Both the position numbers and the translations under genes were made by a program. Shown one piece after another: positions 6,818 through 13,078 of a DNA stretch of 16,494 nt; positions within the stretch are counted from its first letter, which is position 1; each line of letters opens with the position of its first letter. The DNA is from DASPTT01 sp035623275. Lineage in GTDB: Bacteria > Actinomycetota > Acidimicrobiia > Acidimicrobiales > UBA8190. The notes under the pieces were generated by a model. It made no database searches, was not told where the DNA came from, and saw only the letters and a list, made by a program, of their open reading frames with translations. Location of the stretch: positions 1 through 16,494 of the forward strand of contig DASPTT010000085.1 of NCBI GenBank assembly GCA_035623275.1, read 5' to 3'.

Positions 6818-8167
6818 CTACACGGCCGCCATGAGCGACTGCATCATGGTGGACACGGTGGAGATCAGCTTGGCCGACGCCTGGAAGGCCTGCTGGGTGG
6901 AGAGCATCTGGATCATCTGCTGGTCCGGGTTGACGCCCGCCACGGCCTGAAGGTTCTCCTGCGCGGCGTTGGCCACCGAGGTGTTCGCCTGGACCTGGGT
7001 GTCGGTGCTCTGGACCTGGGCACCGAGCGTCTGGATGAAGGACTGGTACGCCTGGTCCGGACCGGTCGCGGTGTCGAACAGCTCGGCCATGGCCTGGGCG
7101 TTGGCGCCGTCGTTGGTGGCGTCGGGCAGGGTGCTCGTGGACGACGCGGCGATCAGCTGCGGGTTGGCCACGACAGCCGCGTTGACCTCCAGCCCCGCCG
7201 CGCCCGACCCGGTGAACAGGGGGTCGGCAGCCCCCGAGGCGCCGGTGGCGGTGTAGCCCGCGGCCAGCTGCCCGTTGACGGTGGAGGCCAGGGCGTTGGC
7301 CACGGTGTCCAGGTTCGCCTGGTACGAGGGCAGGTACTGGTTGATCGCCCCCAGCAGGCCCGCGGCGCTCCCCCCGGTGGCCGACAGCGCCACCCCGCTG
7401 GCCGCGGAGGTGAGCTGCATGGAGCCGGCGGTGCCCGTCAGCTTGAGGGTGTCGGCGAAGCTGCCCTGGACCAAGGCGACGCCGCCCACGCTGACCATGA
7501 CGGTGCCGTCGCCCATGTCGCGCGAGACGGCGCCGACGTCGGTGGCCAGGGTCGACAGCAGCTGGTTGCGCTGGTCGATCAGCGCGTTCGGGTTGGCGCC
7601 CGCCCCTTTGGCCTCGACGATCTGGTTGTTGAGCTCGGCGACCTGCGACAGCAGGGTGTTGGTCCCCGACACGATCGTTCCGAGCTGCGACTGCGCGTTG
7701 GAGGCGAGCTGGGTGAGCTGGCCGCTGGCCTGGCCGAGGGTGGTGGTGATGTTCTGGGCCAGGTCCACAACCTGCGTGCGGGCCGCCAGCGAGGTGGGGT
7801 TCTGCGCGATGGCGTCCCAGGCCTGCCAGAACGACGCCAACTGCGCGGAGAGCCCGTTGGCGCCCGGCTCGGGGAACGCCGCCTGCGCGCCGGAGAGCAC
7901 CTGCTGGAGCGCGGTGCTCTGGGCCAGGGTCCCTTGGGCCTGCTGCGCGTTCGCCAATTGGAGCTGGTCGCTGGCCTGGGAGATGGCGGACACGCTGACG
8001 CCGCCGCCCACGCCCAGGGAGTCGCCGCCGGGGATGGTGGTGAGATCCGCGCTCTCCTGCACGTAGCCGGGCGTGTCGGCGTTGGCCAGGTTCTGGGAGA
8101 TGGTGTCCATCGTCGTCTGCTGGGCGTCGAGGCCCGAGGCGGCGATGGAGAGCGCCAGGTCACCCAC
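6818..8167 (-). CDS. flgK: Flagellar hook-associated protein 1 FlgK
   Basis: FlgK forms the first junction ring on the hook and carries rod/hook-family ends. The N-terminus shows the family motif (LSIAASGLDAQQTTMDTIS, then NLANADTPGY, residues about 6-35). The C-terminus shows the matching FlgK/FlgE-type end (VNPDQQMIQMLSTQQAFQAS, residues about 406-425). With 449 residues it is shorter than enteric FlgK (about 547), with the reduction in the variable middle. The start is GTG 8167 with GAGGGG at about 9 nt. It lies 12 nt after flgN, its predicted chaperone, and 10 nt before flgL. Confidence 0.93.
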   Translation of the reverse strand: MGDLALSIAASGLDAQQTTMDTISQNLANADTPGYVQESADLTTIPGGDSLGVGGGVSVSAISQASDQLQLANAQQAQGTLAQSTALQQVLSGAQAAFPEPGANGLSAQLASFWQAWDAIAQNPTSLAARTQVVDLAQNITTTLGQASGQLTQLASNAQSQLGTIVSGTNTLLSQVAELNNQIVEAKGAGANPNALIDQRNQLLSTLATDVGAVSRDMGDGTVMVSVGGVALVQGSFADTLKLTGTAGSMQLTSAASGVALSATGGSAAGLLGAINQYLPSYQANLDTVANALASTVNGQLAAGYTATGASGAADPLFTGSGAAGLEVNAAVVANPQLIAASSTSTLPDATNDGANAQAMAELFDTATGPDQAYQSFIQTLGAQVQSTDTQVQANTSVANAAQENLQAVAGVNPDQQMIQMLSTQQAFQASAKLISTVSTMMQSLMAAV

Positions 8168-8179
8168 GCGAGTCGCCCC

Positions 8180-8668
8180 TCACACGCGGCTGTCGTAGAC
8201 GAGGGCGCCGCCGACGCCGGCCGGTGCCGTGCCCGAGGCGTCGTAGGCGCCGGCCGGTGCCGCGCCGACCAGGGTCAGGGCGTCGACCGTGGCGGCCAGT
8301 CCCCGGGCGATGAGCTCACGGTTGCGCTGCACGAGGTCGGTGACCAGCCCCACGAGCCGGCGCAGCGCGGCGCGGTGCGAACGCAGCGCCTCGGCGGCCG
8401 GCGCGTCGAGCACCTCGGTGATGACCTCCAGGGTGGCGTCCGCAGCCAGGCCCGTGTCGGCCGCGATCGCCGCGGTGAGCTCGATCCGCCGCTGCTCGAC
8501 CTGGTCCACCGCGGCGGACGAGGCGGCCACCTCGGCGGTCGACTGCATGAGCAGGCGGTGCCGGCCCGAGGCGAGCACCAGGTTCTCCTGCTCCAGGCGG
8601 AACACGAGCTGCTCCAGGGCGGCGCGCTCCTCCCACAGGCACACCGACAGGTCCTCCACCATCCCCAC
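8180..8668 (-). CDS. flgN: FlgN-family export chaperone for FlgK/FlgL
   Basis: This small, almost wholly helical protein has the FlgN pattern: N-terminal LEQLVFRLEQENLVLASG (about residues 18-35), a central helix, and a third helix with LVQRNRELIARGL. It ends in a short flexible Ala/Gly tail. FlgN proteins hold FlgK and FlgL before secretion, and both genes follow at once. The start is unsettled: GTG 8668, ATG 8662 and GTG 8657-8659 are all in frame, none with a clear Shine-Dalgarno. The predicted transcription start is only about 2 nt before GTG 8668, so the message may be leaderless. FlgN sequences are poorly conserved, so the call leans partly on gene order. Confidence 0.82.
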   Translation of the reverse strand: MGMVEDLSVCLWEERAALEQLVFRLEQENLVLASGRHRLLMQSTAEVAASSAAVDQVEQRRIELTAAIAADTGLAADATLEVITEVLDAPAAEALRSHRAALRRLVGLVTDLVQRNRELIARGLAATVDALTLVGAAPAGAYDASGTAPAGVGGALVYDSRV

Positions 8669-8676
8669 GGGGGAAG

Positions 8677-8703
8677 GTATCGGCCACGATGCCCACGGGA
8701 TGA
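8677..8703 (-). promoter_or_regulatory. Sigma-28 (FliA/WhiG)-type promoter of flgN-flgK-flgL-fliW
   Basis: Read on the minus strand, TCAT (8703-8700) is followed by 15 nt and GCCGATAC (8684-8677). The known FliA/WhiG consensus is TAAA-N15-GCCGATAA, so the -10 matches at seven of eight positions with exact spacing. The same kind of site precedes the other two flagellar units. The expected transcription start (about 8670) is almost on the first possible start codon. Confidence 0.7.
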
Positions 8704-8733
8704 AGCGGATTCTTGTGCTATTTGTGTGAATTC

Positions 8734-8748
8734 GCCACGGTCCGTGGC
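8734..8748 (-). terminator. Possible weak terminator hairpin after fliL
   Basis: Arms gccacgg (8734-8740) and ccgtggc (8742-8748) form a short hairpin (stem GCCAC/GTGGC, loop ggtcc) 5 nt past the fliL stop. It separates the fliL unit from the flgN promoter. There is no U-run, and the stem is short, so the role is tentative. Confidence 0.35.
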
Positions 8749-8752
8749 CTCG

Positions 8753-9247
8753 TCACTGGATCACCAGCCCGGTGAAATAGACGGCGCTGACCGCCTGGGC
8801 GCCGTCGGCCGTCCCCGCGATCTTCTGGAAGCGGGCCAGCAGCTGGCTCTTCATGTCGTCGCGCCCGCCGGGGGCGAGCAGTCCCGCGTACGTCTCGGAC
8901 CCGATGACCGAGATGGCCGCGTCCTCGAATTGCGGTGCGTCGGCCGTGATCGTCTTGGTGTCGGCCACCGTGGTCAGCTGGAGCGCGATCGTCGTCTGGA
9001 CGAGGTGGCCGTCGGACAGGTTCACCGTCAGCTGGTCCAGGGTGTCGACCTGGCCCGGCGGCGCCTGCTGGCCCGGCCGGTAGTGCGGCTTGATGAACTT
9101 GCCCTTCTCGAGGAAGCCGACCAGCGCCAGGACCACGAGCACGATGACGATCTTCTTGAGCTTGCCCTTCTTCTTCGGCTTCGCGGGCGCGTCGGCGGCC
9201 TCCGTGCCCGTGTTGGGCGTGCGGCCCGGTTGGAGCAGGTCGGTCAT
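8753..9247 (-). CDS. fliL: Flagellar stator/basal-body protein FliL
   Basis: FliL is a single-span inner-membrane protein that surrounds and supports the MotAB stator. The 164-residue product has a Lys-rich stretch (PKKKGKLKK, residues about 23-31), one helix (about 32-45, IVIVLVVLALVGFL), then the periplasmic FliL domain with VDTLDQLTVNLSDGHLVQT and a final VYFTGLVIQ. The start ATG 9247 overlaps the motB stop as ATGA, so translation is coupled. The frame is open far upstream (to 10015), but that part lies over motB in another frame and is a shadow. fliM and fliN, which normally follow fliL, are absent. Confidence 0.9.
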   Translation of the reverse strand: MTDLLQPGRTPNTGTEAADAPAKPKKKGKLKKIVIVLVVLALVGFLEKGKFIKPHYRPGQQAPPGQVDTLDQLTVNLSDGHLVQTTIALQLTTVADTKTITADAPQFEDAAISVIGSETYAGLLAPGGRDDMKSQLLARFQKIAGTADGAQAVSAVYFTGLVIQ

Positions 9248-10071
9248 GGCCGGGTGGACCCCGGCGCGAGGACGACGACGTCGATGCGCCGGTTCTGGGC
9301 CTGGTGGGCGGGCGTGTCGTTGGGTACGGCCGGGTGGGTCTCGCCGTAGCCCATGGCCGAGACGCGCTCGGGGGCGAGGTGGTCGACGACCGTGAGCTGC
9401 TGGGCCACGTTGACGGCGCGCACGGCCGACAGCTCGAGGTTCGACGTGTACGGGCCGCCGAGGATGGGCTGGTCGTCGGTGTAGCCCTCCACCACCACGT
9501 CGTTGGTGTCCGTGTCGAGCACCGACGCGATGGTGTCGACGACGCTGGTGCCCACCGGACCGAGGTCCGCGGAGTCGGTGGCGAAGAACACCTTGTCGGC
9601 GAGCACCTGGACCACCAGGCCGCGGGCCTGGACCGACGTGCTGGCGGCCGACGTGAGGCCCTTGGCCGCCAGTGCCTGCTGCACCTGCTGGTCGATGGTG
9701 GCCAGGTCGACCTGTCCCCTGGTCGGGGCGGCGGGGGGCGTGGTGGTGGTGGTCGTGGTGGTGGTCGTGGCCCCGGGCTCCAGGGGGGAGACGGTCGGGA
9801 GCTTCTGGTCGGTCTGGGTGCCCGCGGTCCGGGTCAGGCTGGCCTGGGAGAGGAGCCCGCTGCCGTTGGGCAGGATCCCGGGCTTGGGGTCGAAGGTGTT
9901 CTTCAGCCCGAGGGCGAGGGCCAGGAACTTCTTGGAGTTGATCGAGCTCACCGCGAACAAGACGATGAACAGGGCGAGCAGCAGCGTGATCATGTCGGCG
10001 TAGGTCAGCAACCACCGCTCGCTGTTCTCGACCTCCTCCTCGTGCTGCTCCTCGCGGCGCCGGCGGCTCAT
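9244..10071 (-). CDS. motB: Flagellar motor stator protein MotB
   Basis: MotB anchors the stator to peptidoglycan and carries the ion-binding Asp. The 275-residue protein starts with a charged tail, then a single helix with WLLTYADMITLLLALFIV, where Asp26 is the ion-binding residue. After a linker containing ten consecutive Thr residues (about 102-111) comes an OmpA-like peptidoglycan-binding domain (about 150-270), with VEGYTDDQP, LSAVRAVNVAQQL and QNRRIDVVV. The start ATG 10071 overlaps the motA stop (ATGA), and its own stop overlaps the fliL start the same way. Proton or sodium coupling cannot be decided from these residues alone. Confidence 0.95.
   Translation of the reverse strand: MSRRRREEQHEEEVENSERWLLTYADMITLLLALFIVLFAVSSINSKKFLALALGLKNTFDPKPGILPNGSGLLSQASLTRTAGTQTDQKLPTVSPLEPGATTTTTTTTTTPPAAPTRGQVDLATIDQQVQQALAAKGLTSAASTSVQARGLVVQVLADKVFFATDSADLGPVGTSVVDTIASVLDTDTNDVVVEGYTDDQPILGGPYTSNLELSAVRAVNVAQQLTVVDHLAPERVSAMGYGETHPAVPNDTPAHQAQNRRIDVVVLAPGSTRP
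9739..9768 (-). repeat. Ten-codon threonine (ACC/ACG) microsatellite in motB
   Basis: Thirty bases on the minus strand are ten consecutive ACC or ACG codons, giving ten threonines in the linker between the membrane helix and the peptidoglycan-binding domain of MotB. In-frame trinucleotide slippage would change linker length without a frameshift. Confidence 0.85.
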
Positions 10072-10859
10072 GCCGCCTCCTCCGCGGCCCGCTTGACCCC
10101 TCGGTCCTTGGGCGAGAGGTAGGACTGCAGCCTGGCCTGGATCATGCGGGGGCTGTTGCCTGCCTGCACCGCGAGCAGGCCGTCCATGATCATCCGCTTG
10201 CCGTGCAGCTCCAGCTCGCTGGCACGCTTGAGCTTGTTGGCGATGGGGAGCCACAGGACGTTGGCGGCCATGACCCCCCACAGCGTGGCGGTGAAGGCGG
10301 AGCCGATGGCGGGGCCGATGCTGTTGGGGTCGTTGAGGTTGCCCAGGACGTGGATCAGCCCGACCACCGTCCCGATGATCCCGAGGGTGGGGGAGAACCC
10401 GCCCATGTCCTGGAAGAACTTCGCCCCCATCTTGTGGCGCTCCTTGATGGCGCGCAGCTCGCCTTCGAGGACGTCGGCGATCTCGTCGGGGTCCATGCCG
10501 TCCACGGTGAGCTCGACACCCTTGCGGAAGAACGGGTCGTCCACCTCGGCCGCCGCCTTCTCCAGTGCCAGCAGCCCCTCGCGCCGGGCCAGCTCGGCGA
10601 GCTGGACCATCCGGGCGATGTCCTGTTCGGGGTCGTGCTCCGGTGTGCCGATCGCCTGCATCACGACGTTCTTCACGTTGGTGACGTCGTTCTTCATGAA
10701 GCCGGCGGCGGCGGCCATGGCCGTGCCCACGAACACCAGGATCAAGGGCGCCGGCTTGAAGAGCACCATCGGGTTGGAGCCCTCCATCATCATGGAGAAG
10801 AGGACGGCGAAGAGCGCTCCGCCCACGGCGATGGGGGTCATCCGGTCGAGCTTCTTCAT
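10068..10859 (-). CDS. motA: Flagellar motor stator protein MotA
   Basis: MotA is the four-helix stator subunit that pushes on the rotor. The 263-residue product has helices near residues 9-26 and 35-54. A cytoplasmic loop follows with ARREGLLALEKAAAEVDDPFFRKG (shown in part; it includes charged residues known to face FliG). Two further helices are about 152-172 and 183-205. The conserved proline is in GGFSPTLGIIGTVVGLI (Pro157). The start ATG 10859 overlaps the flbD stop (ATGA), continuing the coupled series flbD-motA-motB-fliL. The longer frame upstream to 11240 is a shadow of flbD. Confidence 0.95.
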   Translation of the reverse strand: MKKLDRMTPIAVGGALFAVLFSMMMEGSNPMVLFKPAPLILVFVGTAMAAAAGFMKNDVTNVKNVVMQAIGTPEHDPEQDIARMVQLAELARREGLLALEKAAAEVDDPFFRKGVELTVDGMDPDEIADVLEGELRAIKERHKMGAKFFQDMGGFSPTLGIIGTVVGLIHVLGNLNDPNSIGPAIGSAFTATLWGVMAANVLWLPIANKLKRASELELHGKRMIMDGLLAVQAGNSPRMIQARLQSYLSPKDRGVKRAAEEAA

Positions 10860-11188
10860 CGGCCCGCCTCCCCGGGATGCGAGGGGTGCGGGTCGACGGG
10901 CACGAGGTGCAGGCGCGCCCCGGGCTCGGTCGGCTCGGCGGGCTGCCCGGCATCGAAGGGCGTGCCCGGCGTGTCGGCAGACGGGTCGACCTGCAGGTGC
11001 TGCGACAGGGCGAGGATGGAGGCCCGGTGGACGCGCACGCGTTCGATCAGCTCGTCCAGGCTCTCCTGGACGACGTACTTCGTCCCGTTGACCAGGGTCA
11101 GGACCGTGTCCGGGGTTTCCTCGGCGCGCTCGATGAGCTCGGGGTTGAGCGCGATCCGTTCTCCGTTGAGGCGCGTCAGCGAGATCAT
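10856..11188 (-). CDS. flbD: FlbD-family flagellar protein with C-terminal extension
   Basis: This is a small protein of the FlbD family of flagellar operons, commonly located just before motA; its role is poorly known. The conserved part is the first 60 residues: MISLTRLNGERIALNPELIE, then VLTLVNGTKYVVQESLDELI. Typical members have about 65-80 residues. This one has 110, with a Pro-rich tail (about 68-110). The start is ATG 11188 with GGAGAA at 7 nt. It opens the flbD-motA-motB-fliL unit behind a sigma-28-type promoter. It should not be confused with the unrelated Caulobacter response regulator that shares the name. Confidence 0.9.
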   Translation of the reverse strand: MISLTRLNGERIALNPELIERAEETPDTVLTLVNGTKYVVQESLDELIERVRVHRASILALSQHLQVDPSADTPGTPFDAGQPAEPTEPGARLHLVPVDPHPSHPGEAGR

Positions 11189-11240
11189 CCGTTCTTCTCC
11201 TGCCGCTGCAGGGCGGTCGCCCGCCCCGATGTGCGTTCAC

Positions 11241-11268
11241 TCATCGGCGCGTGGCGTGGCGCTCTTGA
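11241..11268 (-). promoter_or_regulatory. Sigma-28-type promoter of flbD-motA-motB-fliL
   Basis: On the minus strand TCAA (11268-11265) is followed by 16 nt and GCCGATGA (11248-11241), close to the FliA/WhiG consensus. The predicted start near 11234 gives a leader of about 46 nt with a good GGAGAA before ATG 11188. Confidence 0.65.
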
Positions 11269-11272
11269 GCGC
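11259..11272. repeat. Inverted repeat over the -35 element of the flbD promoter
   Basis: The arms gcgctc (11259-11264) and gagcgc (11267-11272) are perfect complements around a central tt. They cover the TCAA -35 element of the flbD promoter. This could be an operator, or part of a short hairpin ending the upstream unit, whose last gene stops at 11301. Confidence 0.4.
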
Positions 11273-11300
11273 TACGGACGGTGACGGTGCGCGGGCGCGT

Positions 11301-11606
11301 TCAGACGCTCGGCCCGGCGAAGGGATCCGGGTGCCGGGCCCGGTAGGCGGCGTCGGCCTCGGCCGCCCGCTCGGCCGTGGCGCGCTGGGCGGCGTCGATG
11401 GCCTTGGCGATCTCGGCGCGGCGGGACTCTTCCGAGTAGCGCGACAGGACGGCGGTGAGCACCGCGCCTCCGATCCAGCACAGGAGGAGGGCGATGAGAA
11501 AGCGCGTCAGGGCGGTCATCGCGCCGATGCCCCCGGAGAGCACACCGGGGACCATGGGCAGGCACAGCAGCACGGCGCCGGCCACCACCAGCTCCGGGCG
11601 CTTCAC
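11301..11606 (-). CDS. Small two-helix membrane protein of the flhA-flhF unit, unknown function
   Basis: This 101-residue protein has two hydrophobic helices (about 6-22 and 33-54) joined by a short Gly-rich turn. A charged, Ala/Glu/Arg-rich helical tail follows (about 58-92, RYSEESRRAEIAKAID and on), ending HPDPFAGPSV. The start GTG 11606 overlaps the flhF stop as GTGA, so it is translationally coupled to flhF. The GTG has no separate leader. The frame is open further upstream over flhF, but that part is a shadow. I recognise no family. Its location suggests a flagellar or polar membrane role, which is inference only. Confidence 0.75.
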   Translation of the reverse strand: MKRPELVVAGAVLLCLPMVPGVLSGGIGAMTALTRFLIALLLCWIGGAVLTAVLSRYSEESRRAEIAKAIDAAQRATAERAAEADAAYRARHPDPFAGPSV

Positions 11607-13078
11607 GTGCACGGCAGCACCCGGTCCACCACCAGCGTGGTCCAGTAGGCCGGGGTCGCCCGCCGCTCCGACATGCGGGCGACGGGGATCCCGGCGGCAG
11701 TGATCGACACCGGGCTCATCGTGGCGTCGACGTTGTCCAGGACGAGCGCGTCGATGCCGCCGAGCCTCTCCGCCCAGGCGGCCACGTCGTCTGCCTTGCA
11801 CACGGCGTCGACCGCGCCCCACACCGCGGTGGGCCGCAGGATGCCCACGACATGCCGGGCCCAGGACGTGTTGCCGCCGGCGACAGGTGCGTCGACAGCC
11901 ACCACGGCGACGGCGTTGCGGCGCCAACCCGGGGCGCGCTCGGCGGCCTCTTCGGTGGAGCGCACGCAGCGATCCACGGGGAGCCGGCGGCGCAGGGTGG
12001 CGGAGGGACTGGCGACGTAGACCGCGTCGGGGTCGATGTCGATCTCCTCGGCGAGCGCCGCCGCCAACTCGAACACGCGCTCGCCGGCGCCGACGACCAC
12101 CAGCAGGCTGCCCGCCAGGTGCGGCAGCGGGGGGACCGGCGGCAGGGACGTGAAGTGGTCCAGCAGCACGTGGGCGGGATCCTGCCCGGCCGACATCGCG
12201 CCGGACAGGCGTCGGGCGTCCTCCTCGCAGAGGCCCACCCGCCGGAGCTCGGCGGTGAGGCGCCGCGGGTCGGCCCGGCCCTCCCCAGCGCGCGGCGGTG
12301 CCGACGTCGCCTCCTCGTCCCCGGCGTGGGCGGGATCGGCGGACTGCTCCGCGAGGAAACGGGCGATCTCGTCGAGCTGGTGCTCGAGGTCCTCGGTATC
12401 GGCATCGGACGGATCCAGGGCGCCGGTTCCTGTGCGCGGCGCGTGCGGTACCGCGGTCGTGACCCCGGACGCGGCGACCTGACGGAGCACGTCGGCGAAC
12501 TCCCGGTCCTCGCCGTCGGCGGGCGGTGGCGACGTCTCGCCGCTCGTGGTGCGCGGACTCGCATCTGCTCCGAGGGGGTGCAGCACCCGGCAGGGCGGCA
12601 GCGATTCTGCCTCGACCGGTGTGGCCAGGGCTTGCGCGATCCGGGCCATGGCCGCCGAGGGTCGCACGGGTGGGCGGCAGTCCGTCGCATCGGCCAGCTC
12701 GATCACGTCGTCGGCGTGTGCCGCCAGCATCGCGAACGGGTCGGCACCGGCGGCGCTGCCGGCGCGCGACGCCGGATCCGACGTGGGCACCGGCGCGGGA
12801 ACCGTCGGGGTCACCGGCGTGGGCACCGGCGCGTCGACGGGGGCAGCGGCTGCGGCCGCGGCGCTGGCCTGGGACGGCCCGGTCGCCTCGGACGGCCCGG
12901 TCGCCTCGGACGGCGCCACCTCCAGCCGGTACAGCTCGCGGGCGAAGAAGCCCATGTAGCCGCCCGTCCGGGCCTTGGCCGCGGTCACGATGCGGGCATC
13001 GGGACCGAGCTCGCGATGGACCTGCTCGAGGAGCGGCTCGAGTGCCGCACCCTCATAGCGCCTGGGCTGCGCTGACAA
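11603..13078 (-). CDS. flhF: FlhF-like SRP-family protein with degenerate GTPase motifs
   Basis: FlhF is an SRP-type GTPase that sets flagellar number and place. The N-terminus matches the family's basic domain: RRYEGAALEPLLEQVHRELG, then the GFFARELYRLEV segment (residues about 6-52). A long low-complexity linker follows (about 53-270). The C-terminal part (about 275-491) has the size and order of the NG domain. However, the P-loop is LVVVGAGERVFE (Gly330-Arg334), without the GxxxxGK[ST] Lys. The DTAGR position reads VDAPVAGG, and the TKLDE position reads LDNVDA. It is therefore predicted not to bind or hydrolyse GTP in the usual way. The start is TTG 13078, overlapping flhA by 26 bp, with GGGGTGG about 7 nt upstream. 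No in-frame ATG fits the conserved N-terminus. The frame is intact, so it is not a recent pseudogene. Confidence 0.78.
   Translation of the reverse strand: MSAQPRRYEGAALEPLLEQVHRELGPDARIVTAAKARTGGYMGFFARELYRLEVAPSEATGPSEATGPSQASAAAAAAAPVDAPVPTPVTPTVPAPVPTSDPASRAGSAAGADPFAMLAAHADDVIELADATDCRPPVRPSAAMARIAQALATPVEAESLPPCRVLHPLGADASPRTTSGETSPPPADGEDREFADVLRQVAASGVTTAVPHAPRTGTGALDPSDADTEDLEHQLDEIARFLAEQSADPAHAGDEEATSAPPRAGEGRADPRRLTAELRRVGLCEEDARRLSGAMSAGQDPAHVLLDHFTSLPPVPPLPHLAGSLLVVVGAGERVFELAAALAEEIDIDPDAVYVASPSATLRRRLPVDRCVRSTEEAAERAPGWRRNAVAVVAVDAPVAGGNTSWARHVVGILRPTAVWGAVDAVCKADDVAAWAERLGGIDALVLDNVDATMSPVSITAAGIPVARMSERRATPAYWTTLVVDRVLPCT
12873..12914 (-). repeat. 18-bp tandem repeat in the flhF linker
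   Basis: The unit gacggcccggtcgcctcg (plus strand) occurs twice in full (12873-12890 and 12891-12908) and then for 6 bases more. It encodes the repeated hexapeptide SEATGP in the low-complexity linker, a likely replication-slippage product. Confidence 0.8.

Noticed and set aside
6794..9349. An 851-codon plus-strand open frame across flgL, flgK, flgN and fliL
   Set aside because: It is the antisense shadow of conserved minus-strand flagellar genes. Its product is Gly/Arg/His-biased with no domain.
9739..9768. The GGT-type repeat considered as a CRISPR or regulatory array
   Set aside because: It is a simple in-frame codon run with no spacers.
12396..12403. A further GCCGATAC on the minus strand
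   Set aside because: It lies inside the flhF linker coding sequence and has no TCAA-like element 15-16 nt upstream.
11603..13078. flhF as a pseudogene
   Set aside because: The frame is uninterrupted over 491 codons, is translationally coupled on both sides, and keeps a conserved N-terminal domain, so loss of motifs rather than gene decay is the better reading.
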